Origin: Halomonas sp. TA22
GTDB lineage: Bacteria > Pseudomonadota > Gammaproteobacteria > Pseudomonadales > Halomonadaceae
DNA: 64,000 nt
Reading direction: 5' to 3'
Assembly: GCF_013009075.1 (NCBI RefSeq)
Contig: NZ_CP053108.1
Coordinates: 3,242,517 to 3,306,516 of the forward strand
The position numbers and the translations under genes were made by a program. This document shows positions 8,445-15,902 of the stretch, one piece after another. Numbering within the stretch: the first letter of the stretch is position 1; each line of letters starts with the position of its first letter. Below the pieces are notes generated by a model. That model did not search any database. It saw only the letters and a program-made list of their open reading frames with translations, and had not been told where the DNA came from.

Positions 8445-8600
8445 ATGATGGAGCCACTAGGTCGCCTAGGCATCCTGCTCTTGCCGGTTGTGATGTACGC
8501 GGCGTTATTTCTCCTTTTGGCGTTCCGGTTCAATCGGAGGGTTGCTGCAAAGCGCTGCGGCAACAATGTACCGAAGGAAAGGCACCATAGGGCACAGTAG
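8445..8600 (+). CDS. Small single-pass membrane protein
   Basis: A 51-codon ORF (MM start; GGGAG lies just upstream, favouring the second ATG at 8448). Residues about 8-28, ILLLPVVMYAALFLLLAF, form one membrane helix followed by the basic tail RFNRRVAAKR, giving an N-out/C-in orientation. It lies between the replication gene and the iterons/oriT of island 1. No family is recognised; a role in transfer or copy control is only a guess from position. Confidence 0.45.
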   Translation: MMEPLGRLGILLLPVVMYAALFLLLAFRFNRRVAAKRCGNNVPKERHHRAQ

Positions 8601-8670
8601 GGCAAACAAAGGCACGGTAGGGCTTGCTAGGGCACAGTAGGGCAAGCAAGGGCACTGTAAGGCACTTATA
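8589..8670. repeat. Four direct repeats of about 20 bp (iterons)
   Basis: Units built on GGGCACAGTAGGGC begin at about 8589, 8610, 8629 and 8650, with 19-21 base periodicity and slight divergence. They lie between the replication gene and the oriT nick region. They could bind the replication protein, the TraJ-like protein or an accessory relaxosome factor. Confidence 0.7.
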
Positions 8671-8694
8671 GTGCAATGCCTTAAAAGGCCTTAG

Positions 8695-8835
8695 GAAAAG
8701 ATGGCAGGATGTGCACTGTAGGCCTACGCCGCAAGCGGCTGGCCAACAATGCATAGTGTTTACTCGCCTTTGGGGCTCGCCACAGGTCCTGCTCTGCGAG
8801 GCAGAGCGGCTACCGCCGCTTGAGCGACAAGGAAA
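8695..8835 (-). other. oriT: Origin of transfer (oriT), RP4/IncP type
   Basis: The minus strand carries ACATCCTG^CC, matching the P-type nic consensus YATCCTG^Y, with the predicted nick opposite 8704/8705. Then, in the same order as in RP4 between nic and traJ, come GTAGGCC (8718-8724), a short inverted repeat CCGC-AA-GCGG (8729-8738), TCCTGCTCTGCGAGGC (near 8788-8805) and GGCTACCGCC (8808-8818). The traJ-like gene starts a few bases on. The comparison with RP4 is from memory. Confidence 0.7.
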
Positions 8836-8839
8836 CAAA

Positions 8840-9187
8840 ATGGGAAGTCAGACAAGGGTGCGTCAGAAACCGATCAAAGTTTGGGTCGATGAAGGCGAAA
8901 AGCTGTCGATAGAGAGTAACGCCAAAGCCTGCAACATGAGTTCTTCTGCTTTTCTAAGGAATCTTGGCTTGGGCTATGAGCCTAAGTCTATGCTCGATCA
9001 TGCAGCGATAGGCGACTTGATGAGGCTGAATGGCGATCTTGGGAGGCTGGGTGGGCTCTTGAAGATGGCGTTAACCAATAGTAAAGGCCATAGAGGGGAA
9101 GTGGAGGAGATAGTCGAGTTATCTGTCCTGCTATCTCGAATCGAACAGTTGCGCTCTGAAATACGCGATAAAGTTCAAGTTATTTAA
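8840..9187 (+). CDS. traJ: TraJ-like relaxosome protein
   Basis: A 115-residue DNA-binding accessory protein of conjugation. KPIKVWVDEGEKLSIESNA...MSSSAFLRNLGLGY followed by MRLNGDLGRLGGLLKMAL matches RP4 TraJ (there INGDLGRLGGLLKLWL). TraJ binds next to nic and recruits the relaxase TraI; members are ribbon-helix-helix proteins. Start at 8840 has AAGGAAAC just upstream. No relaxase or coupling protein is present in the island, so mobilisation would need a TraI supplied by a helper element. Confidence 0.8.
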   Translation: MGSQTRVRQKPIKVWVDEGEKLSIESNAKACNMSSSAFLRNLGLGYEPKSMLDHAAIGDLMRLNGDLGRLGGLLKMALTNSKGHRGEVEEIVELSVLLSRIEQLRSEIRDKVQVI

Positions 9188-9203
9188 TCTACGCAAAACC
9201 ATA

Positions 9204-9226
9204 AAATGGAATGCACTGCTTTCCAT
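9204..9226 (+). terminator. Stem-loop after the traJ-like gene
   Basis: AATGGAA and TTCCATT pair around a short GC-containing loop 20-40 bases after the stop codon. The downstream sequence is T-rich but without a clean run. Confidence 0.35.
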
Positions 9227-9368
9227 TCTGAGCTGTGTGATTTTGTTTGGCGAGCAGCCTACCCATATTGACTTCAGTACAAGGCTAAGGATTTTGACGG
9301 AACACAGCATTCCGCCTTGGTAACGGTAAGCCTGGCAATTGATCTAAAAGACTTGGGAGTGGTACTTG

Positions 9369-9395
9369 TGCATGCATTTTGGCATAATGCATGCA
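9369..9395. promoter_or_regulatory. Operator of the toxin-antitoxin operon
   Basis: TGCATGCATT (9369-9378) and AATGCATGCA (9386-9395) are perfect inverted repeats with a 7-base spacer. A -10-like CATAAT (9383-9388) sits inside. A palindrome over the promoter, 24 bases before the antitoxin start, is what autorepressing RHH antitoxins bind. Confidence 0.55.
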
Positions 9396-9418
9396 TCAGG
9401 CTAGTAGGGGGCTGAATT

Positions 9419-9676
9419 ATGGCAATGCTGACTATTCGCAACATTTCCGATGAAACACATCGTGCCCTGCGTACTCGTGCTGCTTTGCACGGTCACAGTA
9501 TGGAAGCAGAAGTACGCGAGATTCTGGAGGCCGCAGTCGCGCCCGAGGAGCGCGTAAAACTAGGTTCATTGTTGGCTGATATAGGCCGTCAGGCCAACCT
9601 GACCGAGCAAGAATTCGCTACTGTCTTTGGGAATATCCGAGACAAGAATCTTGCCCGTCCGGCGGATTTCGAATGA
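9419..9676 (+). CDS. FitA/VapB-like antitoxin
   Basis: An 85-residue ribbon-helix-helix antitoxin. The N-terminus MLTIRNISDETHRALRTRA is the beta strand plus first helix, HGHSMEAEVREILEAAV is the second helix, and the tail neutralises the toxin. It represses its own promoter with the toxin. The start has AGGGGG upstream. Its stop overlaps the toxin start (ATGA), so the two are translationally coupled. Confidence 0.85.
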   Translation: MAMLTIRNISDETHRALRTRAALHGHSMEAEVREILEAAVAPEERVKLGSLLADIGRQANLTEQEFATVFGNIRDKNLARPADFE

Positions 9677-10092
9677 TCCTGCTCGACACCAATGTTATCG
9701 CCGAGCCACTGCGTCGCAAGCCGGAACCCCGCGTTATCGAGTGGATCGATGCCCAGGCACTAGAAACCCTCTACCTTTCTGCTATCACGGTCGCGGAGCT
9801 GCGCTCACGTATCGTCCTGATCCCGGCAGGCAAGCGCCGCTCGGGTTTGCAGGACAGCCTGGAGAAGCGAGTACTACCCCTTTTTACCGGTCGCATTCTG
9901 CCGTTCGATCTTCCCTGTGCAAAATCCTACGCGGATCTGATTGCCAAGACACAAAAGGCCGGGCTGGCAATTGCCGCTACTGATGGCTTTATTGCCGCCA
10001 TTGCAGCCGCCAACGGCTTTGCGGTGGCCACACGAAACCCTAATCTGTTTGAGGTAGCAAGGGTAACGGTTTTCAATCCGTGGTTTATATGA
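9673..10092 (+). CDS. PIN-domain toxin (FitB/VapC family)
   Basis: A 139-residue PIN-domain ribonuclease toxin. Acidic metal-binding residues are visible: Asp5 in MILLDTNVIAE, Glu42 in ITVAELR, and Asp in AATDGFIAAIAAANG near residue 104. Such toxins cleave specific RNAs, often initiator tRNA, when the antitoxin is degraded. Within a mobile island this pair would stabilise inheritance of the element or contribute to phage defence. Confidence 0.85.
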   Translation: MILLDTNVIAEPLRRKPEPRVIEWIDAQALETLYLSAITVAELRSRIVLIPAGKRRSGLQDSLEKRVLPLFTGRILPFDLPCAKSYADLIAKTQKAGLAIAATDGFIAAIAAANGFAVATRNPNLFEVARVTVFNPWFI

Positions 10093-10166
10093 ATCAGAAA
10101 TGCTCTTTCGTAAGTCGTTTGAAATTGAATTATAGAGAAAAATTTTGAGTAATATTGAGGGATTAG

Positions 10167-11780
10167 ATGCCGTTATTGTCTTGGTTTAACCGTGATGAAG
10201 ATTTGACTCGTGCCGCCCTCACCCCATACCGGTTGCTGCAGCCAGTCGCAAGTATGTCTTATGGAGAACCCGACTCCCCAAACATTCTGATCGAGGGGGA
10301 CAACTTAGACTCACTCAAGGCTTTGCTGCCCTATTATGCTGGCCAAGTGAAATGCATTTATATAGATCCTCCGTTCAACACAGGCCAAGCGTTCGAGCAC
10401 TACGATGACAATCTCGAACACTCTATCTGGCTGAGTGTAATGTATCCGCGCCTAAAAATATTGCATCAATTGTTGGCTGAAGATGGAACCATTGTCGTGC
10501 ATTTGGACAATGAAGAGTTGCCTTATGCCATGGTTATAATGGATGAGATATTTGGGCGTAAGAATCGATTAGGACTCTGTACTTTTAAACAAAGCTCAGT
10601 TTCAGGACCAAAAGCAATTAATCCAGGGGTGGTAAGTATATCTAGCTTTCTGTTTTTCTACTCCAAGAATAAGTCTCGATGGAAAAGCTACAAATCCTAC
10701 AAAGCTCGGGAACGTGATAGCCGATATTCAAAGTTTATTAAGAATCGTGATGGCGACCCCGCTGAGTGGGAGGTTATATCACTCAATGAAGCACTAGAAT
10801 TACACTTTGGTGATTCGATTTCAGAAATCAAAAAGAAATTAAATGTCAATTTTGAAAAGCGGGTAGAGAAGTTCGTGATCGAAAATCGCCATGCAGTAAT
10901 ACGTACTGCTAGAGTGAAGCTAAAAGATATTTCCGAGGATTCTCGTCCCGCGTTGCTCAAGTCACAAGAAGTGTCGAACACATTTTTTGAAGCGAAACGA
11001 GAAGGGCTGGCGTCACAATTCTTCTGGAATGGTGAGCAAGTGGCTTTTTACGCCAACAAAGTTCAAATGATTAATGGCGAATACACGACTGCTGAAAGAG
11101 TATCAGACCTGTGGGATGACTTGCTCTCCAATAATCTGCATAAGGAAGGCGGAGTATCATTTCCTAAAGGAAAAAAACCGGAAGCCCTAATTCGACGCGT
11201 GCTTGAGCTGTTTACTATTGAGGGTGACTTGGTTTTAGACTCTTTTTTAGGGTCTGGGACAACGGCAGCTGTAGCACACAAAATGAATCGCTCCTATATC
11301 GGTATCGAGATGGGTGAACATGCGAGAACACACTGTGTGAAGCGCCTAAAGGCTGTTGTTGATGGTGACCAAGACGGAATTTCCAAGGCGCAGAATTGGC
11401 AGGGGGGGGGAGGCTTCCGCTTTTTCAAACTGGGTCCGCCAGTGTTTGATGAGAATGGTCATATCCGTGAAGGGATTAGTTTTGAGCACTTGGCTGCCCA
11501 CGTCTGGTTTTCTGAGACAGGGGCCGCTCGCTCAACCCGTGCCCTGAAGGAACCCTTCTTGGGTGCCCATAAAGGCATAGGCTACTACCTGCTATATAAC
11601 GGAATTCTAGGCGATGTCAGCAAAACAGGTGGAAATGTTCTGACACGACGAATCCTGCGATCGCTTCCCGAGTTTGATGGCCCAAAGGTGATCTATGGGG
11701 AGGCCAGTGGCATGACAGATGAACAGCTTGACGAGTTGGAAATCACTTTCAAGCAAACCCCTTACGACATCAAGGCATAA
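10167..11780 (+). CDS. mod: Type III restriction-modification methyltransferase (Mod)
   Basis: A 537-residue beta-class N6-adenine methyltransferase. The catalytic motif DPPFNTG is near residues 67-73 and the SAM-binding motif FLGSGTTAAVAHKMN near 360, with the target-recognition domain between. Mod gives specificity and works with Res as a Mod2Res1-type complex. The central part (about 10560-11200) is more AT-rich than the ends, as expected where recognition domains are exchanged. A run of nine G (11402-11410) at codon 412-415 could slip and truncate the last 120 residues. Res starts five bases after the stop. Confidence 0.9.
   Translation: MPLLSWFNRDEDLTRAALTPYRLLQPVASMSYGEPDSPNILIEGDNLDSLKALLPYYAGQVKCIYIDPPFNTGQAFEHYDDNLEHSIWLSVMYPRLKILHQLLAEDGTIVVHLDNEELPYAMVIMDEIFGRKNRLGLCTFKQSSVSGPKAINPGVVSISSFLFFYSKNKSRWKSYKSYKARERDSRYSKFIKNRDGDPAEWEVISLNEALELHFGDSISEIKKKLNVNFEKRVEKFVIENRHAVIRTARVKLKDISEDSRPALLKSQEVSNTFFEAKREGLASQFFWNGEQVAFYANKVQMINGEYTTAERVSDLWDDLLSNNLHKEGGVSFPKGKKPEALIRRVLELFTIEGDLVLDSFLGSGTTAAVAHKMNRSYIGIEMGEHARTHCVKRLKAVVDGDQDGISKAQNWQGGGGFRFFKLGPPVFDENGHIREGISFEHLAAHVWFSETGAARSTRALKEPFLGAHKGIGYYLLYNGILGDVSKTGGNVLTRRILRSLPEFDGPKVIYGEASGMTDEQLDELEITFKQTPYDIKA
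11402..11410 (+). repeat. G9 homopolymer tract in mod
   Basis: Nine consecutive G encode part of QGGGGFRFF. Gain or loss of one base would shift the frame after all methyltransferase motifs. Type III mod genes are known targets of repeat-mediated phase variation. Confidence 0.7.
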
Positions 11781-11784
11781 CACT

Positions 11785-14415
11785 ATGGCTCTGGTTCTCA
11801 AGCAATATCAACGTCGTTCCTTGGCTAGTCTGGAATACTTCCTTGAGTTGGCCCGAGTTGAAGGTGCTGCATCGGCATTCGCCAAAGCCGTGGATGACAG
11901 GTTGTTGTATGAGTACAAGCCCATGCCAGGTTTGCCAGCCGTGCCGTATGTCTGCCTGCGTATTCCAACTGGTGGTGGCAAGACGGTTATGGGGGCGCAT
12001 ATTATCCAAGCTGCGGGTCGGTCCCTACTGGAGCGGCAGTTCCCACTAGTGATGTGGATGGTTCCGACTACGCAAATCAAGGATCAAACCCTAGAAGCCT
12101 TCAGCGACCCGAGACACCCCTATCGCCAAGAGATGGATAACGCTTTCGGTGGTCAGGTCGCCGTCTTTGACGTAGCGGACTTTTCCCAAATCCGTCCAGC
12201 CGACCTAGGGACCAAGGTCTGCATCGTCATTGCCACCGTAGCGGCATTGCGCGTTGAGAACAAAGAAGGTCGCAAGGTGTACGACTACCACGAAGAGCTG
12301 GAGCCGCATTTCACCAGCAGCACCAAGGAGTTGGAATACTTGCACCGGGACGAAAGCGGTAGGGTGGTGGCTTCCTTTGCCAACTTGCTGAGAATGCATG
12401 GCCCCCTAGTCATTATGGACGAGGCCCACAATGCCACCACTCCTCTCTCGTATACCGTCTATGAGCGGCTTGGGCCTCGCGGTGTGGTCGAGCTGACCGC
12501 AACGCCTGATGTGAAGAGCTCCAATGTTCTGGTCAGTGTTTCGGCCTTCGAGCTGAAGTCCGAAAATATGATCAAGTTCCCGGTTGTTTTGAAAGAACAT
12601 AACGGGGAATGGCAAGAAGCCATTAACAGCGCGGTGGCACGTAGGAACACGCTCGCCAAAACGGCCATGGATGAGCACGACTACATCCGGCCTATTCTGC
12701 TAGTGCAAGCCCAGAACTCTAAAGGTGCTGCCACGGTAGAGGAGGTAAAGAGGCATCTGATTGCGACTGGCGTTCCTGAGAATGCGATTGCCATAGCTAC
12801 CGGCACAACCCGAGAAATTGAAGGTGTGGACCTTTTTGCGCGGGAGTGTCCCATTGAGGTCATCATCACCAAACAGGCGCTTAAAGAAGGGTGGGACTGC
12901 TCCTTCGCCTATGTGTTCTGTTCGGTGGCTCAGGTTAAGAGTGACAAGGATATCCAGCAGTTGCTTGGCCGCGTGCTGCGAATGCCGTACGCGACTCGTC
13001 GCAGGCAGGGCGATATGAACAAGGCCTACGCCCATGCTGTCACAGATGATTTCGGGCGGGCCGCAGGAGAGCTAACCCAATCTCTGGTCAACATTGGCTT
13101 TAATCCTCTGGAGGCTGCCACTGCTATTCGGAGGGAGAAAGATTCTGAGCTTCCTTTAACGGGCGGTAAAATACTTCCACCGTCGCTTCCCTCTACCAGA
13201 ATTGAAGTATCCAAGACTCCAAACCTTACCAATGTGCCAGAGCGAGACCATCAGAGAGTCTTGTTTTCCCCCAACTTGGACGGGAAGGGGGGCATGGTTG
13301 AGATCACTGACGAGATTGATGATGCAACCGTAGAAGCCATTATAGCTACGGCCCCACCTAAGAAACGTGAAGAGCTGGCTTCTCAGGTAGAACAACACCA
13401 GTTGAAGACCTTGGCGGCCAAGGCACCAAGCGAGCGCGGAGTGATGTTTAGCATTCCCCGACTCTGCATGGTAGAACAGGGAGAGCTTGAACTGGTCGAC
13501 AAAGGTGCAGTCTCGGCCAACTTCGCCTGGGATCTATTGTCCTGTCCCCCAGATCTATCCAGTTTCCGTATTAATGATGACACTATGACATTTGAGGTGG
13601 ATCTGGATGGTGAGGAGGTTAACTACAAGATGATTGAAGACGACGCCTCTACCTATCTGCCTGGCTTTGCACATGATCGCACCGAAGCAGATCTCATAGG
13701 CTGGTTGGATCATGAGATCCGGGAACCCTCTGTCAAGCAGCCAGTTCTGCGAGAGTGGGTGCGCAGGGCCATAACGGAGCTGAGTGAGAATCGTGGATTC
13801 TCACTGGCTCAATTGTTGAAAGGCCAGTTCATCCTGCGTCGTAAGCTGTCCGAACAATTGCAGAGCGCTAAGATACAGGCCTATAAAGAAGGGTTTCAGG
13901 AGGCGCTGTTTGATGGCGGCCTAGAAATCGTCACTAGCGATGAACCTGACCATACGTTCACCTATCCTGCCGATATGGCTTTATACCCAGCAACATACTA
14001 TTACAGCGGCGCTTACCGATTCCGGAAGCACTATTATCCGGTGCCGGGGGAGCTGGACTGGAAAACACCAGGAGGAAAGGTAACGGAAGAATTTCTGTGT
14101 GCCCAGACCATAGACTTTCTTGATGAGGTGGAGTTTTGGGTTCGCAACTTGGTTCACCGGACTCAGTTCTGGATGCCCACTTCAGTTCAGCGTACTTACC
14201 CAGATTTTGTAGCTCGATTGAAAGACGGGCGGCTTCTGGTGATTGAGTACAAAGGGAAAGATCGGTTCACAGCGGATCAAGAGAAAGAAAAGCGCCTAGT
14301 TGGAGATTTGTGGGCCAAAGGCAGCCGAGGCAATGGCCTATACCTCATGGCTCAAAAAACTGACGAACAAGGGCGTAATGTGCGCGAGCAGATACAAGCT
14401 GTAATCGCTGGATAG
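11785..14415 (+). CDS. res: Type III restriction enzyme (Res subunit)
   Basis: An 876-residue SF2 helicase-nuclease. Walker A IPTGGGKTVMGAHI is near residues 57-70, DEAH box VIMDEAHNA near 210, and the helicase motif VI region QQLLGRVLRMP near 390. A C-terminal PD-(D/E)xK nuclease is formed by YPDFVARLKDGRLLVIEYKG (about 806-826). Res cleaves DNA after ATP-dependent signalling between head-to-head recognition sites that lack methylation. The ATG at 11785 is used; an upstream in-frame start lies inside mod. Confidence 0.92.
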   Translation: MALVLKQYQRRSLASLEYFLELARVEGAASAFAKAVDDRLLYEYKPMPGLPAVPYVCLRIPTGGGKTVMGAHIIQAAGRSLLERQFPLVMWMVPTTQIKDQTLEAFSDPRHPYRQEMDNAFGGQVAVFDVADFSQIRPADLGTKVCIVIATVAALRVENKEGRKVYDYHEELEPHFTSSTKELEYLHRDESGRVVASFANLLRMHGPLVIMDEAHNATTPLSYTVYERLGPRGVVELTATPDVKSSNVLVSVSAFELKSENMIKFPVVLKEHNGEWQEAINSAVARRNTLAKTAMDEHDYIRPILLVQAQNSKGAATVEEVKRHLIATGVPENAIAIATGTTREIEGVDLFARECPIEVIITKQALKEGWDCSFAYVFCSVAQVKSDKDIQQLLGRVLRMPYATRRRQGDMNKAYAHAVTDDFGRAAGELTQSLVNIGFNPLEAATAIRREKDSELPLTGGKILPPSLPSTRIEVSKTPNLTNVPERDHQRVLFSPNLDGKGGMVEITDEIDDATVEAIIATAPPKKREELASQVEQHQLKTLAAKAPSERGVMFSIPRLCMVEQGELELVDKGAVSANFAWDLLSCPPDLSSFRINDDTMTFEVDLDGEEVNYKMIEDDASTYLPGFAHDRTEADLIGWLDHEIREPSVKQPVLREWVRRAITELSENRGFSLAQLLKGQFILRRKLSEQLQSAKIQAYKEGFQEALFDGGLEIVTSDEPDHTFTYPADMALYPATYYYSGAYRFRKHYYPVPGELDWKTPGGKVTEEFLCAQTIDFLDEVEFWVRNLVHRTQFWMPTSVQRTYPDFVARLKDGRLLVIEYKGKDRFTADQEKEKRLVGDLWAKGSRGNGLYLMAQKTDEQGRNVREQIQAVIAG

Positions 14416-14437
14416 CGTTCCGGGAAATAGTCTCACC

Positions 14438-14480
14438 TGTACCGCTGGTGTACTGTGCTAAACGGTACACCAGCGGTACA
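14438..14480. repeat. Perfect 16-bp inverted repeat near the island 1 right end
   Basis: TGTACCGCTGGTGTAC (14438-14453) and its exact complement at 14465-14480 flank an 11-base spacer. It could be the res terminator (no T-run) or integrase arm sites, since GGTACA also occurs twice before the integrase at 3279-3296. Confidence 0.5.
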
Positions 14481-14601
14481 CACACCAGCTTCGTGTGCTA
14501 TCCTCAACTTTCGCTAAACTACTGATTCCAAAGAGCTGTACCATTCGCTCGATTACGGTTGCTTTTCCTTGTGTGTTAGTAGCTTATTGTTTTAAAAGCG
14601 A

Positions 14602-14647
14602 ACTCATAATCCCTTGGTCGCTGGTTCGAGTCCAGCTGGGCCCACCA
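14602..14647 (+). repeat. Middle attachment repeat (island 1 right end / island 2 left end)
   Basis: A 46-base copy of the tRNA 3' end from anticodon loop through CCA, differing only in the T-stem pair. It is not preceded by a D arm or 5' acceptor, so it is not a tRNA gene. Confidence 0.8.
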
Positions 14648-14706
14648 TTAAATCAATGGCTTACTTCGTTTCTCCTTCCTCTTTTTGCTGTTCTTCTCCT
14701 GTACTG

Positions 14707-15400
14707 TCAACAAAGTGTCAACGGCGCTTTCGGCCCGTATGTAACGGCTTCTGTCAGGTGGTCCGGCGACAGATGCGCGTAGCGCATGGTCATCTGGATC
14801 GATTGGTGCCCGAGTATGTTCTTGAGCGTCAGCAAGTTACCGCCGTTCATGGCGAAGTGACTGGCGAAGGTATGCCGCAATACGTGGGTGCGCTGGCCTT
14901 TGGGAAGAGTGATTCCGCTGCGCTCCAGGGCGCGGGTGAAGGCGAGATAGGCATCCCGCGGAAAGAGTCGGCCGATCTTGGGGCCGTGGGTCTTCAGGCG
15001 CTGGTAGAGATTCTGGTCGAGCGGCACGCTTCTACCGCGTCCGTTCTTGGTGTCCCACATAGGTGACGCGACCATCACGGACGAGTTCTGCCCGAAGGGT
15101 TTGGGCTTCGCTCCAGCGTGCGCCGGTCGTTAGGCAGAGCGTCGAGATCAGTACAACGTCATGATTTCGAGATTGGCGCAGCGCGTCGAATAGCATTTCA
15201 ATCTACTCCTGGGAGAGGTAGAAGGGTTCCCGCTCAGGAACACGAATCGCCTTGATGGCGGCAAAGGGGTTGCCTTGGTGCCACTCGCCCATGCGGATCG
15301 CAAGGGTTACCACAGCGCGAAGATAGGCAATGTCGTGATTCACCGTATTGGCAGTTAACCCGGGCACTTGCCGGAACAAGGTGCTGGAAGGTGAGGACAA
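14707..15400 (-). pseudogene. P2-type tyrosine integrase remnant of island 2
   Basis: Pieces of a P2-family integrase, read from high to low coordinates. They are the core-binding segment LTANTVNHDIAYLRAV (near 15350), an in-frame TAG after FYLSQE (near 15203), then IEMLFDALRQSRNHDVVL, then a one-base shift near 15050. The catalytic end has DTKNGRGRSVPLD, HVLRHTFASHF and LGHQSIQMTMRYAHLSPDH. The N-terminal arm domain is absent. At least one nonsense and one frameshift mutation mean it is inactive, so island 2 cannot excise by its own integrase. It abuts the middle attachment repeat. Confidence 0.85.
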
Positions 15401-15419
15401 GGAGCAGCCGACCCGCCGC

Positions 15420-15617
15420 CTGTTCAGCGGGGCTGGGCATGACGGCTTGGCAATGAATGATCTGACAGATATCGGGATGTTGTTCCTACGCTGCAGGGAT
15501 GGTCTGAGCCATCACCCTGACGAAGCCATTACGGCGGAAGATGCTGAGGCAGGAACACGCGTGATCATGCACTTATTGACCAAACACCATGACATGACCG
15601 CAGTTCTCGTTCGGTGA
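15420..15617 (+). pseudogene. C-terminal fragment of an M20-type carbamoylase/allantoate hydrolase
   Basis: The segment SGAGHDGLAMNDLTDIGMLF...CRDGLSHHPDE...AEAG matches the end of hydantoinase/carbamoylase-family zinc hydrolases (typical SGAGHDA...MIFVP...GISH). The 5' part is missing and the preceding sequence is joined to the integrase remnant, so this is a truncated gene. It hints that island 2 once carried more nitrogen-compound catabolism. Confidence 0.6.
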
Positions 15618-15902
15618 TCTCTGGCTTCAATGACGACAAAAAACTTGGCAATCCATTAGTAGCAGAGGAGCCATCGTGACGGAGGTGTATATCCTCTTAG
15701 CCTGCATAGTATTTCAATTTATCATCTCAAGATAAGGATATGGAGTCTTGTTAACTTACTGATTTTTATCGATGCCAGCGCTTTTACGATCCTTTGTAAT
15801 CTGTCCCGGTTGGGTATGGGGGCCTACCCGACAGGTATTGGAGGCGCGACTTTTTAAACGCAACACTCGCCTGCATCTGTCATGTCGATTCAGGTGAACA
15901 TC
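15618..15902. other. Intergenic region upstream of the DASS transporter
   Basis: About 285 bases without a supported gene. It presumably holds the transporter promoter, but no clear -35/-10 pair or operator stands out. Confidence 0.3.

Noticed and set aside
8471-8478. CATCCTGC as an oriT nick site
   Set aside because: It lies inside the small membrane-protein ORF and lacks the flanking RP4-like blocks found around 8700-8818.
8589-8670. CRISPR array
   Set aside because: Repeats are contiguous without unique spacers of 30-40 bases and no cas genes are present; they are iterons.
14602-14647. Possible second tRNA gene
   Set aside because: Only the 3' half of tRNA-Ile2 is present, with no D arm or 5' acceptor; it is an attachment repeat.
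15348-15419. Upstream part of the ORF containing the M20 fragment
   Set aside because: These codons are antisense to the integrase remnant; only the part after about 15420 resembles the hydrolase.
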